This document shows, one piece after another, positions 34,919-43,352 of a DNA stretch of 64,000 nucleotides (its first letter is position 1; each line of letters opens with the position of its first letter). The position numbers and the translations under genes were made by a program. Source of the stretch: Iningainema tapete BLCC-T55 (GTDB lineage: Bacteria; Cyanobacteriota; Cyanobacteriia; Cyanobacteriales; Nostocaceae); the NCBI RefSeq assembly GCF_014698965.1, contig NZ_JACXAE010000048.1, positions 83,827 to 147,826 of the forward strand, written 5' to 3'. The notes below the pieces were generated by a model, which saw nothing but the letters and a program-made list of their open reading frames with translations, did no database searches and had not been told where the DNA came from.

Positions 34919-36409
34919 ATGCCGACTTCCCTCTTTGTTGAACAGCATGATAATGGCATCGCCTTTTATATCAATGGTGATTTGCAGTTTGATACCGCTG
35001 ATGAGGCAATCTATCATGAGTATCTGGTTATCCCAGCGCTCGCTTTGGCAAGAGAACGATTTCCCCAGACAGATTTGCGCGTTTTAATCTGTGGCGGTGG
35101 CGATGGATTAGCCGCTAGGGATGTCTTGTCTTGCGGTGTTAGCCAGATTGATTTAGTAGATTACAGCCCAGAGGTTTTATCCCTGGGAAGAACAGTATTT
35201 AAGCCATACAATGCAGGGAGTTTAGAGAGCGATCGCATCACCGTCTACACACAAGAAGCATTTGAATTTGCTTCAACTCTCCCAGACAATTCCTATCACG
35301 TTGTGATCTGCGATTTTACTTATCCCACTTGTTCAGAAGAAACAAGTATCTACAGTCGGGAATGGTTTCAACAAATAAATCGAGTTCTGCATCCGGCTGG
35401 GGTGATTTGCACAAATGGCGTCTCCCCAGATAATTCCACAACAGGTTTTTGGTGTTTATATCAAACGCTGCTAGCATCTGGGTTGATGGCAAAACCGTTA
35501 CAGCTATCTATCCCCTCATTTCGTCAGCATGGTTATGGCAATTGGGGCTTCTTTCTTGCCTCACCCCAGCCCATTAGTAGATTTGAATTAGAGACTATTT
35601 CACTGCCCGATAATTTACAAGTACTTACTCGTGAGCAACTGTTTCAAGCTTTTGTGTTTAACAGTGCGATCGCTCAGGTTCGCGATCGTGTGATGATTCA
35701 CACCCTAGATTGTCCTCAGTTATTTTATTACTTGCTCAATCCCACCTCACCATCAGGAGTCAGGAATTGTAGAGACGTTGCATGCAACGTCTCTCAGGAG
35801 AATGAATTAACCAAAGAATCTGATCGTGACATTAATTTTCTAGATATTCAAGAAACAGGAACAGCACAAGTCGGAGCGCATGATTTACTCCAGTTAGAAT
35901 CAGCAGCACAATTCTGGATAGAACAAATTTATCCCAACCAAGATCAAGACAATTCTCCGGATATGACTAGGCTGTTGCCAGTACGACATCGTTACCATAG
36001 CCCAAAAATGACAGCCGAATGGTTAGCGTATCTCAAGCAGTTATTAGCAGAAGTAGACGTATCCCGCTTATTGACCACTATACTAGAACGATCACAAGAA
36101 CTACCGCCGCAGATTGCCCAAGAACTCAAACAATTAGCTCAGAAGATTCGCTCTCAAGAGCCACTCTCAAAACTGCCAGACTCCGCCGCCAAATTTCTCA
36201 TGATGCTTTCAGTCACCCTGTTAATGGCGAACTTAGTGACACCAGATGCCGTGTTTGCCAAAGGCTCCTATTCAGGTCATAGCGGTGGCTATTCGAGTGG
36301 CGATAGTAGCTATGATGGCGGTGGTAGTTGGAAAATGTTGGGGTTTTTGTTGACTACAGGAGGATTAATTTGGCTAGCATACCTATTCAACCGCCCAAAA
36401 GATGAATGA
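34919..36409 (+). CDS. Polyamine aminopropyltransferase (spermidine synthase-like) with membrane tail
   Basis: About 496 residues from ATG 34919. The N-terminal two thirds are a spermidine-synthase fold: a leader (GIAFYINGDLQFDTADEAIYHE), the decarboxylated-SAM loop VLICGGGDGLAARDVL, IDLVDYSPEV, and VICDFTYP in place of the usual DSTDP. The rest is an unusual extension ending with two hydrophobic segments (FLMMLSVTLLMANLV; MLGFLLTTGGLIWLAYLF) around a Gly/Ser-rich loop. A GTAGAGACG palindrome (35769-35795) is inserted in frame (read as CRDVACNVS). In an operon with DUF4178, a FemAB/GNAT-like gene and DUF350. It probably transfers an aminopropyl group to an unknown acceptor near the membrane. 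Confidence 0.85.
   Translation: MPTSLFVEQHDNGIAFYINGDLQFDTADEAIYHEYLVIPALALARERFPQTDLRVLICGGGDGLAARDVLSCGVSQIDLVDYSPEVLSLGRTVFKPYNAGSLESDRITVYTQEAFEFASTLPDNSYHVVICDFTYPTCSEETSIYSREWFQQINRVLHPAGVICTNGVSPDNSTTGFWCLYQTLLASGLMAKPLQLSIPSFRQHGYGNWGFFLASPQPISRFELETISLPDNLQVLTREQLFQAFVFNSAIAQVRDRVMIHTLDCPQLFYYLLNPTSPSGVRNCRDVACNVSQENELTKESDRDINFLDIQETGTAQVGAHDLLQLESAAQFWIEQIYPNQDQDNSPDMTRLLPVRHRYHSPKMTAEWLAYLKQLLAEVDVSRLLTTILERSQELPPQIAQELKQLAQKIRSQEPLSKLPDSAAKFLMMLSVTLLMANLVTPDAVFAKGSYSGHSGGYSSGDSSYDGGGSWKMLGFLLTTGGLIWLAYLFNRPKDE
35769..35795. repeat. GTAGAGACG palindrome inside a coding sequence
   Basis: GTAGAGACGTTGCATGCAACGTCTCT, read in frame within the aminopropyltransferase gene. The identical core is found inside the methyltransferase gene at 46715-46742 but read in a different frame. 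Confidence 0.85.
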
Positions 36410-37454
36410 GCAGCAAGGTTGTATGAATACAAATTACCTTGTGAAACAGGGTGTATTAAGGATTAGGGAATTAAATTTATCCCAAAGCTATCTTTGGGAC
36501 TCGCTTTTACAAACTGCACCAAGTGGATGCTTTATGCAGAGTTGGACTTGGGCAGATTTTAAGGAATTGGAGGGATATAAGACCTTTAGATATGGTTTAT
36601 TTTTAAATGAAGAATTAGTGGGAGGATGTATTTTTTATTTATATCCTAATCCTAGTAAAGCGAATTTATTAATTGCTCCCGGTGGTCCTTTATTACCAGC
36701 TAATTACCCTGAGCAAGGGATGCAGTTGTTATTAGAACTCGCAAATGCTATAGCTGTTAGGGGAGCGATCGCTTTACGAATTGAACCATTATGGACTGAA
36801 AAACCCGATTGTCTCACTGGTTTTGTCCGCGCTCCAGTTGATTTATTACCATCAGAAACTCTGTTAATTGACTTGCGCCCAGCAGAAAGCAAAATATTAG
36901 CCGCAATGAAGCCAAAAGGACGATACAATCTACGGTTAAGTTGGCGCTATGGTGTGAAAACAGAATTTAGGAGTGACTCCCAGGCGATACCCTTATTTTA
37001 CGATTTGTTTTGGGAAACGGTACAACGTCAGCAGTTTTTTGGCGAACCCTACGGGTTTTTCATTAACTTGTGCCAGACGTTATTTCCAGCGTTCATGGCA
37101 GAAATTGGTTTAGCCAGTTGGCAAGGGCAGATACTGGCGGCAATCTTGGTGGTGTATTGGGGCGATCGTGCTACCTATTTATATGGTGGACGTAGTTTGT
37201 CACACCCACAAGTCATGGCAACTTACTCATTGCACTGGGCGGCGATGCAACGGGCAAGGGCGAGGGGTTATGTAACTTATGATTTCTACGGTTTTACCCG
37301 TAACCCCGATCATGCCTATGCTAAATTTTCCCAGTTTAAAAGCCAGTTTGGGGGTGTGCCAGTCACGACTATTGGCGCTCATGATTACTTTTTTTACGAT
37401 CAACTGGCTGATACATTAATTGGCTTGTTCCGACTTGCAGGAGAAGGCAAATGA
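36402..37454 (+). CDS. FemAB/GNAT-like aminoacyl- or acyltransferase
   Basis: A 350-residue protein with tandem GNAT folds as in FemABX ligases: FMQSWTWADFKELEGYKTFRYGLF, LLIAPGGPLLP, MKPKGRYNLRLSWRYGVKTEF, and YDFYGFTRNPDHAYAKFSQFKSQFGG, the last being the typical FemAB C-terminal motif. Such enzymes attach amino acids to lipid II or other amines, using aminoacyl-tRNA or acyl-CoA. The start overlaps the aminopropyltransferase stop by 8 bp, and the end overlaps the DUF350 gene by 4 bp, so translation is coupled. In this cluster it may act as the amidoligase-like partner; inferred from context. Confidence 0.8.
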   Translation: MNEQQGCMNTNYLVKQGVLRIRELNLSQSYLWDSLLQTAPSGCFMQSWTWADFKELEGYKTFRYGLFLNEELVGGCIFYLYPNPSKANLLIAPGGPLLPANYPEQGMQLLLELANAIAVRGAIALRIEPLWTEKPDCLTGFVRAPVDLLPSETLLIDLRPAESKILAAMKPKGRYNLRLSWRYGVKTEFRSDSQAIPLFYDLFWETVQRQQFFGEPYGFFINLCQTLFPAFMAEIGLASWQGQILAAILVVYWGDRATYLYGGRSLSHPQVMATYSLHWAAMQRARARGYVTYDFYGFTRNPDHAYAKFSQFKSQFGGVPVTTIGAHDYFFYDQLADTLIGLFRLAGEGK

Positions 37455-38323
37455 ACCAGGTGCTACTGAATGGATTTAATCAGTTGGGATTGATTGTGTT
37501 GGAGCTAGCTGTGGGTTTTGGCTTGTTTTGGCTAGGACAGTTTGCTTATCAAAAGCTGTTCCGGCGTCGGATGGAGCTAAACCTGGAACTGTTTGTTAGG
37601 GATAATCCAGCTGTTGCGATCGCTCTTGTGGGCTACTACTTCGGCATTGTAATTGCCTTGGGTGGTGTTTTAGGTCAAAGCGCAGCCAATGTGCAAGATA
37701 AATTGCTAAACTTGGCAACCTATGGCGCAACGGTGATTTTGTTTATGTTGGCTGGGGCTTGGGTAGGCGATCGGTTAATTTTGCGCTGCTTCGAGTGCAA
37801 GCGTGAAATTATCCAAAACCGCAACGTCGGCGCTGCTACTGTAGAAGCGGGCAACCACATCGCCGACGGGCTGATTCTTAATGCCGCTTTGGCTGGAGAA
37901 AGCGGCAGTTGGCTTGTAGGGCTGTTGTGTTGGCTAATCGGCTTAGGCGTACTCGTTTTAGTCAGTGTAGTTTATCCCCGCGTTACTAAGTACGATGTGT
38001 TCGGTGAAATACAAAAGCGCCAGAACCTAGCTGCTGGCGTGGCGCTAGCAGGTTTACTAATTGCTACAGGCAACATCGTCCGAGTCGCTTTTGCTGCCGA
38101 ATATCAAAACTGGCTAGTCAGTTTTACTCAGTATGGGTTGGTACTACTATTTTGCTTAGGCTCACTTATAGCGATTCGATGGCTAGCAGATTTGATTTTA
38201 GTTCCAGGAGTCAAAATTTCTGATGAAATTGTGCATCAAGAAGTTCCAAATTTTGGTGCAGGTTTGATTGAAGCGTTTGCTTATATTGCTGCCTCATTTC
38301 TGATTGCTTGGTGCTTCGCTTAA
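37451..38323 (+). CDS. DUF350 family membrane protein (two tandem units)
   Basis: A 290-residue membrane protein of about eight transmembrane helices in two DUF350 units. The signature VRDNPAVAIALVGYYFGIVIALGG is near residues 49-72, and a degenerate repeat begins near 165 (KRQNLAAGVALAGLLIATGNIV). E. coli YjfL is of this family. It is the last gene of the DUF4178-aminopropyltransferase-FemAB operon, with a 4-bp overlap. A role as a membrane partner or transporter for the modified product is inference. Confidence 0.88.
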   Translation: MNQVLLNGFNQLGLIVLELAVGFGLFWLGQFAYQKLFRRRMELNLELFVRDNPAVAIALVGYYFGIVIALGGVLGQSAANVQDKLLNLATYGATVILFMLAGAWVGDRLILRCFECKREIIQNRNVGAATVEAGNHIADGLILNAALAGESGSWLVGLLCWLIGLGVLVLVSVVYPRVTKYDVFGEIQKRQNLAAGVALAGLLIATGNIVRVAFAAEYQNWLVSFTQYGLVLLFCLGSLIAIRWLADLILVPGVKISDEIVHQEVPNFGAGLIEAFAYIAASFLIAWCFA

Positions 38324-38357
38324 CTAGTAAGCGCGTAAGTCCCCGCCATTGGGTACT

Positions 38358-38717
38358 TCACCCAGTGATACATAAATAGTTCCAACGCTCAATACTATCA
38401 TCCCCACTAAGTTGAAGAGCCAGTATTTTAGCAAGAAGTTTAGCCTTTTCTTGATTGGATTGTTGATAATCACACACATGAATATCAATTGTTACTTTTT
38501 CTTCTTCAGGCCAAAAGTGTAATGCTACATGAGATTCTTTAAGTAAGAGAACAGCAGAAATACCCTGTGGCACAAATGAAAAAGAAACTGCACTGACGGG
38601 AGTAAGTTCAGCACTTTTAGCAGCAGTTTTTAAAAAAGTTATGAAATCTACTTCTGTCCATTCAAAGATAGCTACAGAAGCAGTCAAAATCGCTGAAAAA
38701 TGATGGGTTATAATCAC
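38358..38717 (-). CDS. S-adenosylmethionine decarboxylase family protein (SpeD-like)
   Basis: A 119-residue protein from a GTG start. The self-cleavage site of SpeD is preserved as LLKESHVALHFWPEEEKVTIDIHVCDY: Ser as pyruvoyl precursor, then the HxxLHxWPE pattern and a Cys near 85. The reaction gives decarboxylated SAM, the aminopropyl donor for the enzyme at 34919. The gene is convergent with that operon (35-bp gap), so substrate supply and use are encoded next to each other but transcribed separately. Length fits the prokaryotic class 1B enzyme. Confidence 0.85.
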   Translation of the reverse strand: MIITHHFSAILTASVAIFEWTEVDFITFLKTAAKSAELTPVSAVSFSFVPQGISAVLLLKESHVALHFWPEEEKVTIDIHVCDYQQSNQEKAKLLAKILALQLSGDDSIERWNYLCITG

Positions 38718-39200
38718 TTACAACTTATTGTAACGTATATAATTTTATATGTTTTGATGCGATCGCGCAGCGTCTCCGCAGGAGAATCGCCATCAACCCC
38801 GGAATGCAACAAACAGTTAAATAATTCCTCAATGCCATCTTCATCACTAACATCAAAGTCCTTTGACAGATAACTAATCTTTTCAATCCCAATAGAATCA
38901 AAGTATTGCCATAAACGCCATATATCAAAAGCTTTTGGATATTCAGACATCCCAACATGGACATCAACTACCTTGCCTGATTTCTGTACCGTAAAGCAAA
39001 TACCTACTCCATGTCGCGCTCAACTTCCATTCTTCTCCTAGCGCCCAGATATAGCCAGAGCGTGGAGAATCAAGCAAAAATTTCCAGTCTGTTATCTGAG
39101 AAAATGTTTCACGAAATGTTTTTAGCACACGGTTTTGTATTTCTACAAACTCTATTCGTATTGCAACTACGTCTTTTCCATGATAGTGGATATTTTGCAT
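38714..39200 (-). pseudogene. Frameshifted second copy of the immunity-like gene
   Basis: The first frame (ATG 39200) reads VVAIRIEFVEIQNRVLKTFRE and LLDSPRSGYIWALGEEWK, then derails. The second frame resumes at RHGVGICFT ... VHVGMSEYPKAFDIWRLWQYFDSIGIEKI down to 38714. Aligned to the intact copy at 39916-40431, a single extra base near 39022 explains the shift. The C-terminus is also replaced by a repeat-derived tail (GVDGDSPAETLRDRIKTY) containing GCGATCGC. About 80% identical to the intact paralogue over the shared part by eye. Confidence 0.85.
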
Positions 39201-39203
39201 GAG

Positions 39204-39489
39204 CTAATAAACATCGTCATGAGTACCAATGTCTAGCAAAAGAACAACTTGTTCCCCACTCTCGTCATCGGTTTTCAGTGAGAAAACAATGCGACAATCA
39301 TATCCACAAGAGCATGAGAGCAACCCTGATAGCTTTCCCTCTAGCTTGTGAGTGCCATTCGTTAGCAGCAAATATATCATTCTCCATAGCAGCAATAGTT
39401 TCTTCTATTCTGGTTTGTAAATCAGTATTACGACGAGCAAATTTTCGTAAAGCTCTTTTAAATTTGCTACTGATAACCAATCTATACAT
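39204..39489 (-). pseudogene. YafQ/RelE-type toxin with frameshift
   Basis: ATG 39489 overlaps the antitoxin end and reads MYRLVISSKFKRALRKFARRN, IEETIAAMENDIFAANEW; then the proper continuation THKLEGKLSGLLSCSCGYDCRIVFSLK and VVLLLDIGTHDDVY is in another frame, ending at 39204. The total of 286 bp is one base over a codon multiple, so one inserted base near 39375 disrupts it. The catalytic core is split and the toxin should be inactive. Confidence 0.85.
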
Positions 39490-39710
39490 CTGCTGCACTT
39501 GGGTTATTGAGATATTCCCGTAATTCTTGAATTGCTTCGGCAGCAGTCTGCACTTTGAGCCTACCTGCAGTGAATTCAGCAATGGAAGCTGCTGCATAGG
39601 GGCGCAATTTCATCTCGCCGACTTTCAATAATTCGGTTAGTGAGAATTTGTACCAGCATTTCTTGCTGCTCTAAAGGAAGCTCCATTGCCGCATCTAAAA
39701 CTTTGTAAAA
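39482..39710 (-). pseudogene. Antitoxin of the YafQ-type pair, truncated and frameshifted
   Basis: One frame reads KVLDAAMELPLEQQEMLVQIL and IIESRRDEIA, the N-terminal helix part of a common cyanobacterial antitoxin, but it has a stop (TGA 39713-39711) in place of a start. The C-terminal part SIAEFTAGRLKVQTAAEAIQELREYL is in another frame, ending at TAG 39482. A 43-codon ORF could start at ATG 39613. Both toxin and antitoxin of this pair are therefore damaged. Confidence 0.75.
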
Positions 39711-39859
39711 TCAAAACCGAACTTGCAGACCATAATTACATCTTAGCTTTTAAAGCCTACCAAGAACGCTTACCAGTTCTATGTACAGGAGATTTAATCA
39801 AAGAAAATAATACATTTATTTTGAAAAATTTAGGGGCATTTAAACTAGATAATTACTGA
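39710..39859 (+). pseudogene. C-terminal fragment of an unidentified protein
   Basis: The open frame reads IKTELADHNYILAFKAYQERL, PVLCTGDLIKENNTFILKNLGAFKLDN and a TGA at 39857. It has no start codon or upstream domain, and it begins exactly where the antitoxin remnant ends. It looks like the 3' end of a gene cut off by rearrangement. I cannot name the family. Confidence 0.4.
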
Positions 39860-39915
39860 AAAAAGTATTGCGCACCGCTCTTGTCAAAATTTTACCTCAT
39901 GCAAAAGCAGCTTTA

Positions 39916-40431
39916 TTAACGTACCCCAGAGTTTTCATCACTCAAAGCTTCTATCTGCCCTGGCACTGCCGCTTCAGTACCTGGTACTGGCATAAATGTA
40001 TATAACTTTCTCTGCTCTGACTCCGCAATCAAACCATCTTGCAACAAACAGTTAAATAATTCCTCAATGCCATCTTCATCAGTGACATCAAAATCCTTTG
40101 AGAGATGACCGATTTTTTCAATACCAATTGACTCAAAGTATTGGCATAAACGCCATACATCAAAAGCTGTTGGATATTCAGACATCCCAACATGGACATC
40201 AACTACCTTTCCTGATTTCTGTCCGGTAAAGCAAATACCTACTCCATGTCGCTGAAACTTCCATTCTTCATTCTGCGCTAAGATGTACCCAGACCGTGGA
40301 GAATCGAGTAAATATTTCCAGTCTATTATCTGGGAATATTTTTCACGAAACGCCTTTAGGAGACTGTTTTGTATTTCTATAAACTCTAGAATAATTGCAA
40401 CTACATCTACGCTTCTGGTTGGAGATTTCAT
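39916..40431 (-). CDS. Immunity-like protein (DUF6896-like) downstream of a ParB-fold gene
   Basis: A 171-residue protein. Key features are VVAIILEFIEIQNSLLKAF, LLDSPRSGYILAQNEEWKFQRHGVGICF and a conserved acidic tail (DFDVTDEDGIEELFNCLL). The HGxG motif after a tryptophan-rich segment resembles the DUF6896 immunity-like family, but I am not certain of that name. It follows the ParB-fold gene by 18 bp on the same strand, as toxin and immunity genes do. A decayed second copy lies at 38714-39200, typical of immunity gene arrays. Confidence 0.6.
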   Translation of the reverse strand: MKSPTRSVDVVAIILEFIEIQNSLLKAFREKYSQIIDWKYLLDSPRSGYILAQNEEWKFQRHGVGICFTGQKSGKVVDVHVGMSEYPTAFDVWRLCQYFESIGIEKIGHLSKDFDVTDEDGIEELFNCLLQDGLIAESEQRKLYTFMPVPGTEAAVPGQIEALSDENSGVR

Positions 40432-40449
40432 TATATCTTACTTCCTTGA

Positions 40450-40851
40450 TTAATACGAACGATATATTTGTGCCTCTGCTGCTTCAAGCAATAATTGCTC
40501 TGCTTGCTCTTGAGAAACTTCTCGCCGCCTAATCGCTACAATTGTTAAGCGCAGTTGTCTTGCGGCTACAACTCGATGATGCCCGTCCAAAATAATTAAC
40601 TTGCCATCTATATTAGCAACTTCTATCGGTTGTGCAGCGTCAAATCCTCTCTCACGTATTTTCTTCCTAAGTCGCTTAACCTTGCTACCTGACATCTCGC
40701 TTGGTGTTTGTCTTGAGATGAGAGTATTCGGATTCACAAATTCAACATCTGGTTGAGTTTGCTGTATGCTTTCCTGCTCTAGTTGTATATCCTCCTGTTT
40801 TAGTTTGGAGGTTTCCGAGTAATTATGGTCTTGATTATTCTCTGTTGGCAA
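40450..40851 (-). CDS. ParB/sulfiredoxin-fold protein, possible toxin domain
   Basis: A 133-residue protein from a TTG start (GGAGAG 3 bp upstream). Residues about 1-35 are polar and Gln-rich. The ParB/Srx-like core (about 36-125) shows VNPNTLI, KVKRLRKKIRERGFDAAQPIEV, KLIILDGHHRVVAARQL and EQAEQLLLEAAEAQIY. The motif DGHHR is that of ParB-like nucleases found at the C-termini of polymorphic toxins. There is no partner ParA or HTH domain, so a chromosome-partitioning role is unlikely. It may be an orphan toxin module with the downstream immunity gene. Confidence 0.7.
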   Translation of the reverse strand: MPTENNQDHNYSETSKLKQEDIQLEQESIQQTQPDVEFVNPNTLISRQTPSEMSGSKVKRLRKKIRERGFDAAQPIEVANIDGKLIILDGHHRVVAARQLRLTIVAIRRREVSQEQAEQLLLEAAEAQIYRSY

Positions 40852-40973
40852 GTACTCTCCAATTTACTGGCATGGGTTATACTCCAAATAAATGAAAAAT
40901 TATAAATCAACTGTAATTCTACAAATAACACAGATAGCTGGGAAATTAGCCAAAATAGATTAGTAGCTTTCCC

Positions 40974-41005
40974 CAAATCCAAAATCCCAAATCCCAAATC
41001 TAAAA
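40974..41005. repeat. STRR abutting the GTPase start
   Basis: Units CCCAAAT/CCAAAAT repeat about four times and run into AAATTGATA at the GTPase start. The same class of repeat precedes ychF. Confidence 0.7.
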
Positions 41006-41017
41006 TTGATATACCCT

Positions 41018-42367
41018 GTGCCAAAGAATCTACAAGAAACTCATTTAAACCGCGCTCGTGCTAGTCTCAGCCAAGCACTGTCTTGGTATGGAAATCTGCG
41101 TAAATCAGGATCGTCTTCAAACTCAAAATTAGCAGGATTGGTAAAACCTGAATTGGAGGTTTTGAACTCTACCCTGAACAAACTAGATTATAATATAATC
41201 CGCATTGCCGCCTTTGGGTTGGTAAGTCGTGGCAAGTCAGCAGTGTTAAATGCCCTGCTAGGAAAAAAGATACTGCAAACCGGTCCCCTTCACGGTGTAA
41301 CGCAGTTCCCCCGTTCTGTAACTTGGAATCCGGGCGGTAAAGTACAGGTAGAATTAATTGATACACCTGGATTAGATGAAATTGCGGGGGAGACACGAGC
41401 GGATATGGCGCGAGAAGTAGCCCGTCAAGCCGATTTAATCTTATTTGTGGTATCGGGTGACATCACACGCACCGAGTATAAAGGATTATGTGAATTGCGA
41501 GAAGCACAGAAACCACTGATTCTGGTTTTTAACAAAATAGACTTGTATCCGGACACAGATAAACAAGCAATTTATAATAATCTACAACAGTTAGGGGCAG
41601 GAAATCCACACACAAAGCCATTACAACCTGATGAAATAGTCATGGTAGCGGCAGAACCTGCACCAATAGAAGTGCGCGTCGAGTGGCCAGATGGTAATGT
41701 TACTTATGAATGGGAGACACCACCACCGCAAATCGACGAACTCAAACAAACACTTCTGAAAATTCTCAACCGTGAAGGGCGAAGTCTTCTCGCATTAAAC
41801 GCACTCATCCAAGCTAGAGTTGCATCAGAGGCGATCGCCCAAAAAACACTCAAATTACGCCAACAAGAAGCAGAAGACTTAATTTGGCAATTCACCAAAT
41901 ACAAAGCCTTAGCTGTAGGATTAAATCCCATCGCCTTTTTAGACATCATTGGTGGAACTTTAGCAGACTTAGCATTAATTCGTTCTTTAGCAAAATTGTA
42001 TGGTTTACCAATGACTGGCTACGAAGCTGGAAAGATCTTAAAAACGATTTTATTTAGTTCCGGCGGCTTACTACTAGGAGAATTAGGCAGTAGCTTACTT
42101 TTAGGTTTCGGTAAAAGTACAGCCGCCATAACTTCTGGTGAGAACCCGATCAATATTACCGCTTACGCTGGCACGGCAATTACACAAGCTGGTATCGCAG
42201 GCTACTGTGCCTATACTGTTGGTAAAGTAGCACAGGTGTACCTGGAAAAAGGCTGTACTTGGGGACAACTAGGATCTAGCACCGTGATTGCGGAAATTCT
42301 TGCCTCTGTGGAGCAAGGTACAATAATGTATCGTTTGAGACAAGAATTAGGAGGATATTTGGGGTAA
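41018..42367 (+). CDS. Era-like GTPase with C-terminal DUF697-type membrane domain
   Basis: A 449-residue product from GTG 41018, at PKNLQETHLNRARASL, which I recall as the usual start of this cyanobacterial family. G1 is IAAFGLVSRGKSAVLNALLG, G3 DTPGLDEIAGETRAD and G4 LVFNKIDLYPD, so GTP is the likely nucleotide. The C-terminal part has hydrophobic stretches (FLDIIGGTLADLALIRSLAKLYGLP; LLLGELGSSLLLGFG) typical of DUF697 proteins that sit in membranes. The role is unknown; chloroplast relatives exist. The leader is a heptanucleotide repeat, with no clear ribosome site. Confidence 0.85.
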   Translation: MPKNLQETHLNRARASLSQALSWYGNLRKSGSSSNSKLAGLVKPELEVLNSTLNKLDYNIIRIAAFGLVSRGKSAVLNALLGKKILQTGPLHGVTQFPRSVTWNPGGKVQVELIDTPGLDEIAGETRADMAREVARQADLILFVVSGDITRTEYKGLCELREAQKPLILVFNKIDLYPDTDKQAIYNNLQQLGAGNPHTKPLQPDEIVMVAAEPAPIEVRVEWPDGNVTYEWETPPPQIDELKQTLLKILNREGRSLLALNALIQARVASEAIAQKTLKLRQQEAEDLIWQFTKYKALAVGLNPIAFLDIIGGTLADLALIRSLAKLYGLPMTGYEAGKILKTILFSSGGLLLGELGSSLLLGFGKSTAAITSGENPINITAYAGTAITQAGIAGYCAYTVGKVAQVYLEKGCTWGQLGSSTVIAEILASVEQGTIMYRLRQELGGYLG

Positions 42368-42397
42368 TAATACAAACCGCCAAAACGCCAAGGTGGT

Positions 42398-42425
42398 GTA
42401 GAGACGCGAAATTTCGCGTCTCTAC
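42398..42425. repeat. GTAGAGACG palindrome carrying the tlyA stop codon
   Basis: GTAGAGACGCGAAATTTCGCGTCTCTAC is a perfect 28-bp palindrome between convergent genes. Its right arm contributes the TAG stop of tlyA (42424-42422). Followed by GTTTTTG it could terminate the GTPase transcript. Confidence 0.85.
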
Positions 42426-43258
42426 GTTTTTGCATCTTTATGTAAAGCTAAAAAGTGCGTGGCTGCTAATTGAGTAATTTGTTTAATCACCTCCAAATCA
42501 GGCGCAGGGGTTTCACTTTCCATCCCTAACCAGAGCAAGTACTCAATATTACCAGCAGGACCAGTAATTGGCGACGAAGTTAAACCTTTGTAACGCCAAC
42601 CCAACTCACTAGCCGCTTGTAACACTTGAAAGATAGCATCAGCATGGTCATTAGAATCACGCACAACACCCTTCTTGCCAACACGGCTTTTCCCCACCTC
42701 AAACTGAGGTTTCACCAACAACAAAGCTTCACGAGGAGGTTGCAGCAACTGCCACAAAGCAGACAAAACCTTAGTTAAAGAAATAAACGACACATCCACC
42801 ACCGCCAAATCAGCATAAACCCCCCCAGTAGCGTACAACTCATCTGGCGTCAAATACCGTAAATTAGTACGTTCCTTCAAAACCACCCGTGGATCATTAC
42901 GCAAACCCCAATCAACTTGACCATAACCCACATCAACACCATAAACAAGCTTAGCCCCAGCCTGCAACAAACAATCAGTAAAACCCCCCGTAGAAATACC
43001 CCCATCCAAACAAACACGCCCAACCACATCAATCCCAAACACATCCAAAGCCTTCGCCAACTTCTCCCCCCCACGAGAAACAAAACGCGATCGCTCCTTA
43101 ACCCGAACAACCGCCTCTCCATCCACCAAAGCTCCCGACTTATCAACCACCACATCATCAACCGTCACCACCCCAGCACCAATCAGACGCTGCGCCAACT
43201 GACGAGACGAACACAAACCCAACTCCACCAACAAAACATCCAATCTCCGCTTAACCAA
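42422..43258 (-). CDS. TlyA family rRNA (cytidine-2'-O)-methyltransferase
   Basis: A 278-residue protein. An S4 RNA-binding domain (residues 1-62: RRLDVLLVELGLCSSRQLAQRLI) precedes an FtsJ-like methyltransferase domain with SRGGEKLAKALD, CLDGGISTGGFTDCLLQAGA, VDVSFISL and LLVKPQFEVGK. TlyA methylates 16S and/or 23S rRNA ribose. The SAM loop reads DGGISTGG where DVGASTGG is usual. The start TTG at 43258 is the best fit, with no ATG nearby. The first 350 bp use almost only T/G on the coding strand, a strong local skew. The 3' end lies in a palindromic repeat. Confidence 0.88.
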   Translation of the reverse strand: MVKRRLDVLLVELGLCSSRQLAQRLIGAGVVTVDDVVVDKSGALVDGEAVVRVKERSRFVSRGGEKLAKALDVFGIDVVGRVCLDGGISTGGFTDCLLQAGAKLVYGVDVGYGQVDWGLRNDPRVVLKERTNLRYLTPDELYATGGVYADLAVVDVSFISLTKVLSALWQLLQPPREALLLVKPQFEVGKSRVGKKGVVRDSNDHADAIFQVLQAASELGWRYKGLTSSPITGPAGNIEYLLWLGMESETPAPDLEVIKQITQLAATHFLALHKDAKT

Positions 43259-43352
43259 TTCTCTCTTGGCGTCCTTGGCGCCTTGGTGAACCAGCGCGCA
43301 TGAGGCGGGTTTCCCACGCCCAGGCGACTGGTGAACCCGAAGGGCGGTTCAT

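Noticed and set aside
40450..40851. Chromosome-partition ParB
   Set aside because: No ParA neighbour, no HTH domain, and only the Srx/ParB-like core is present.
42917..43303. 128-codon ORF opposite tlyA
   Set aside because: It is the shadow of the strongly skewed tlyA 5' part; low-complexity Asn/Thr/His sequence.
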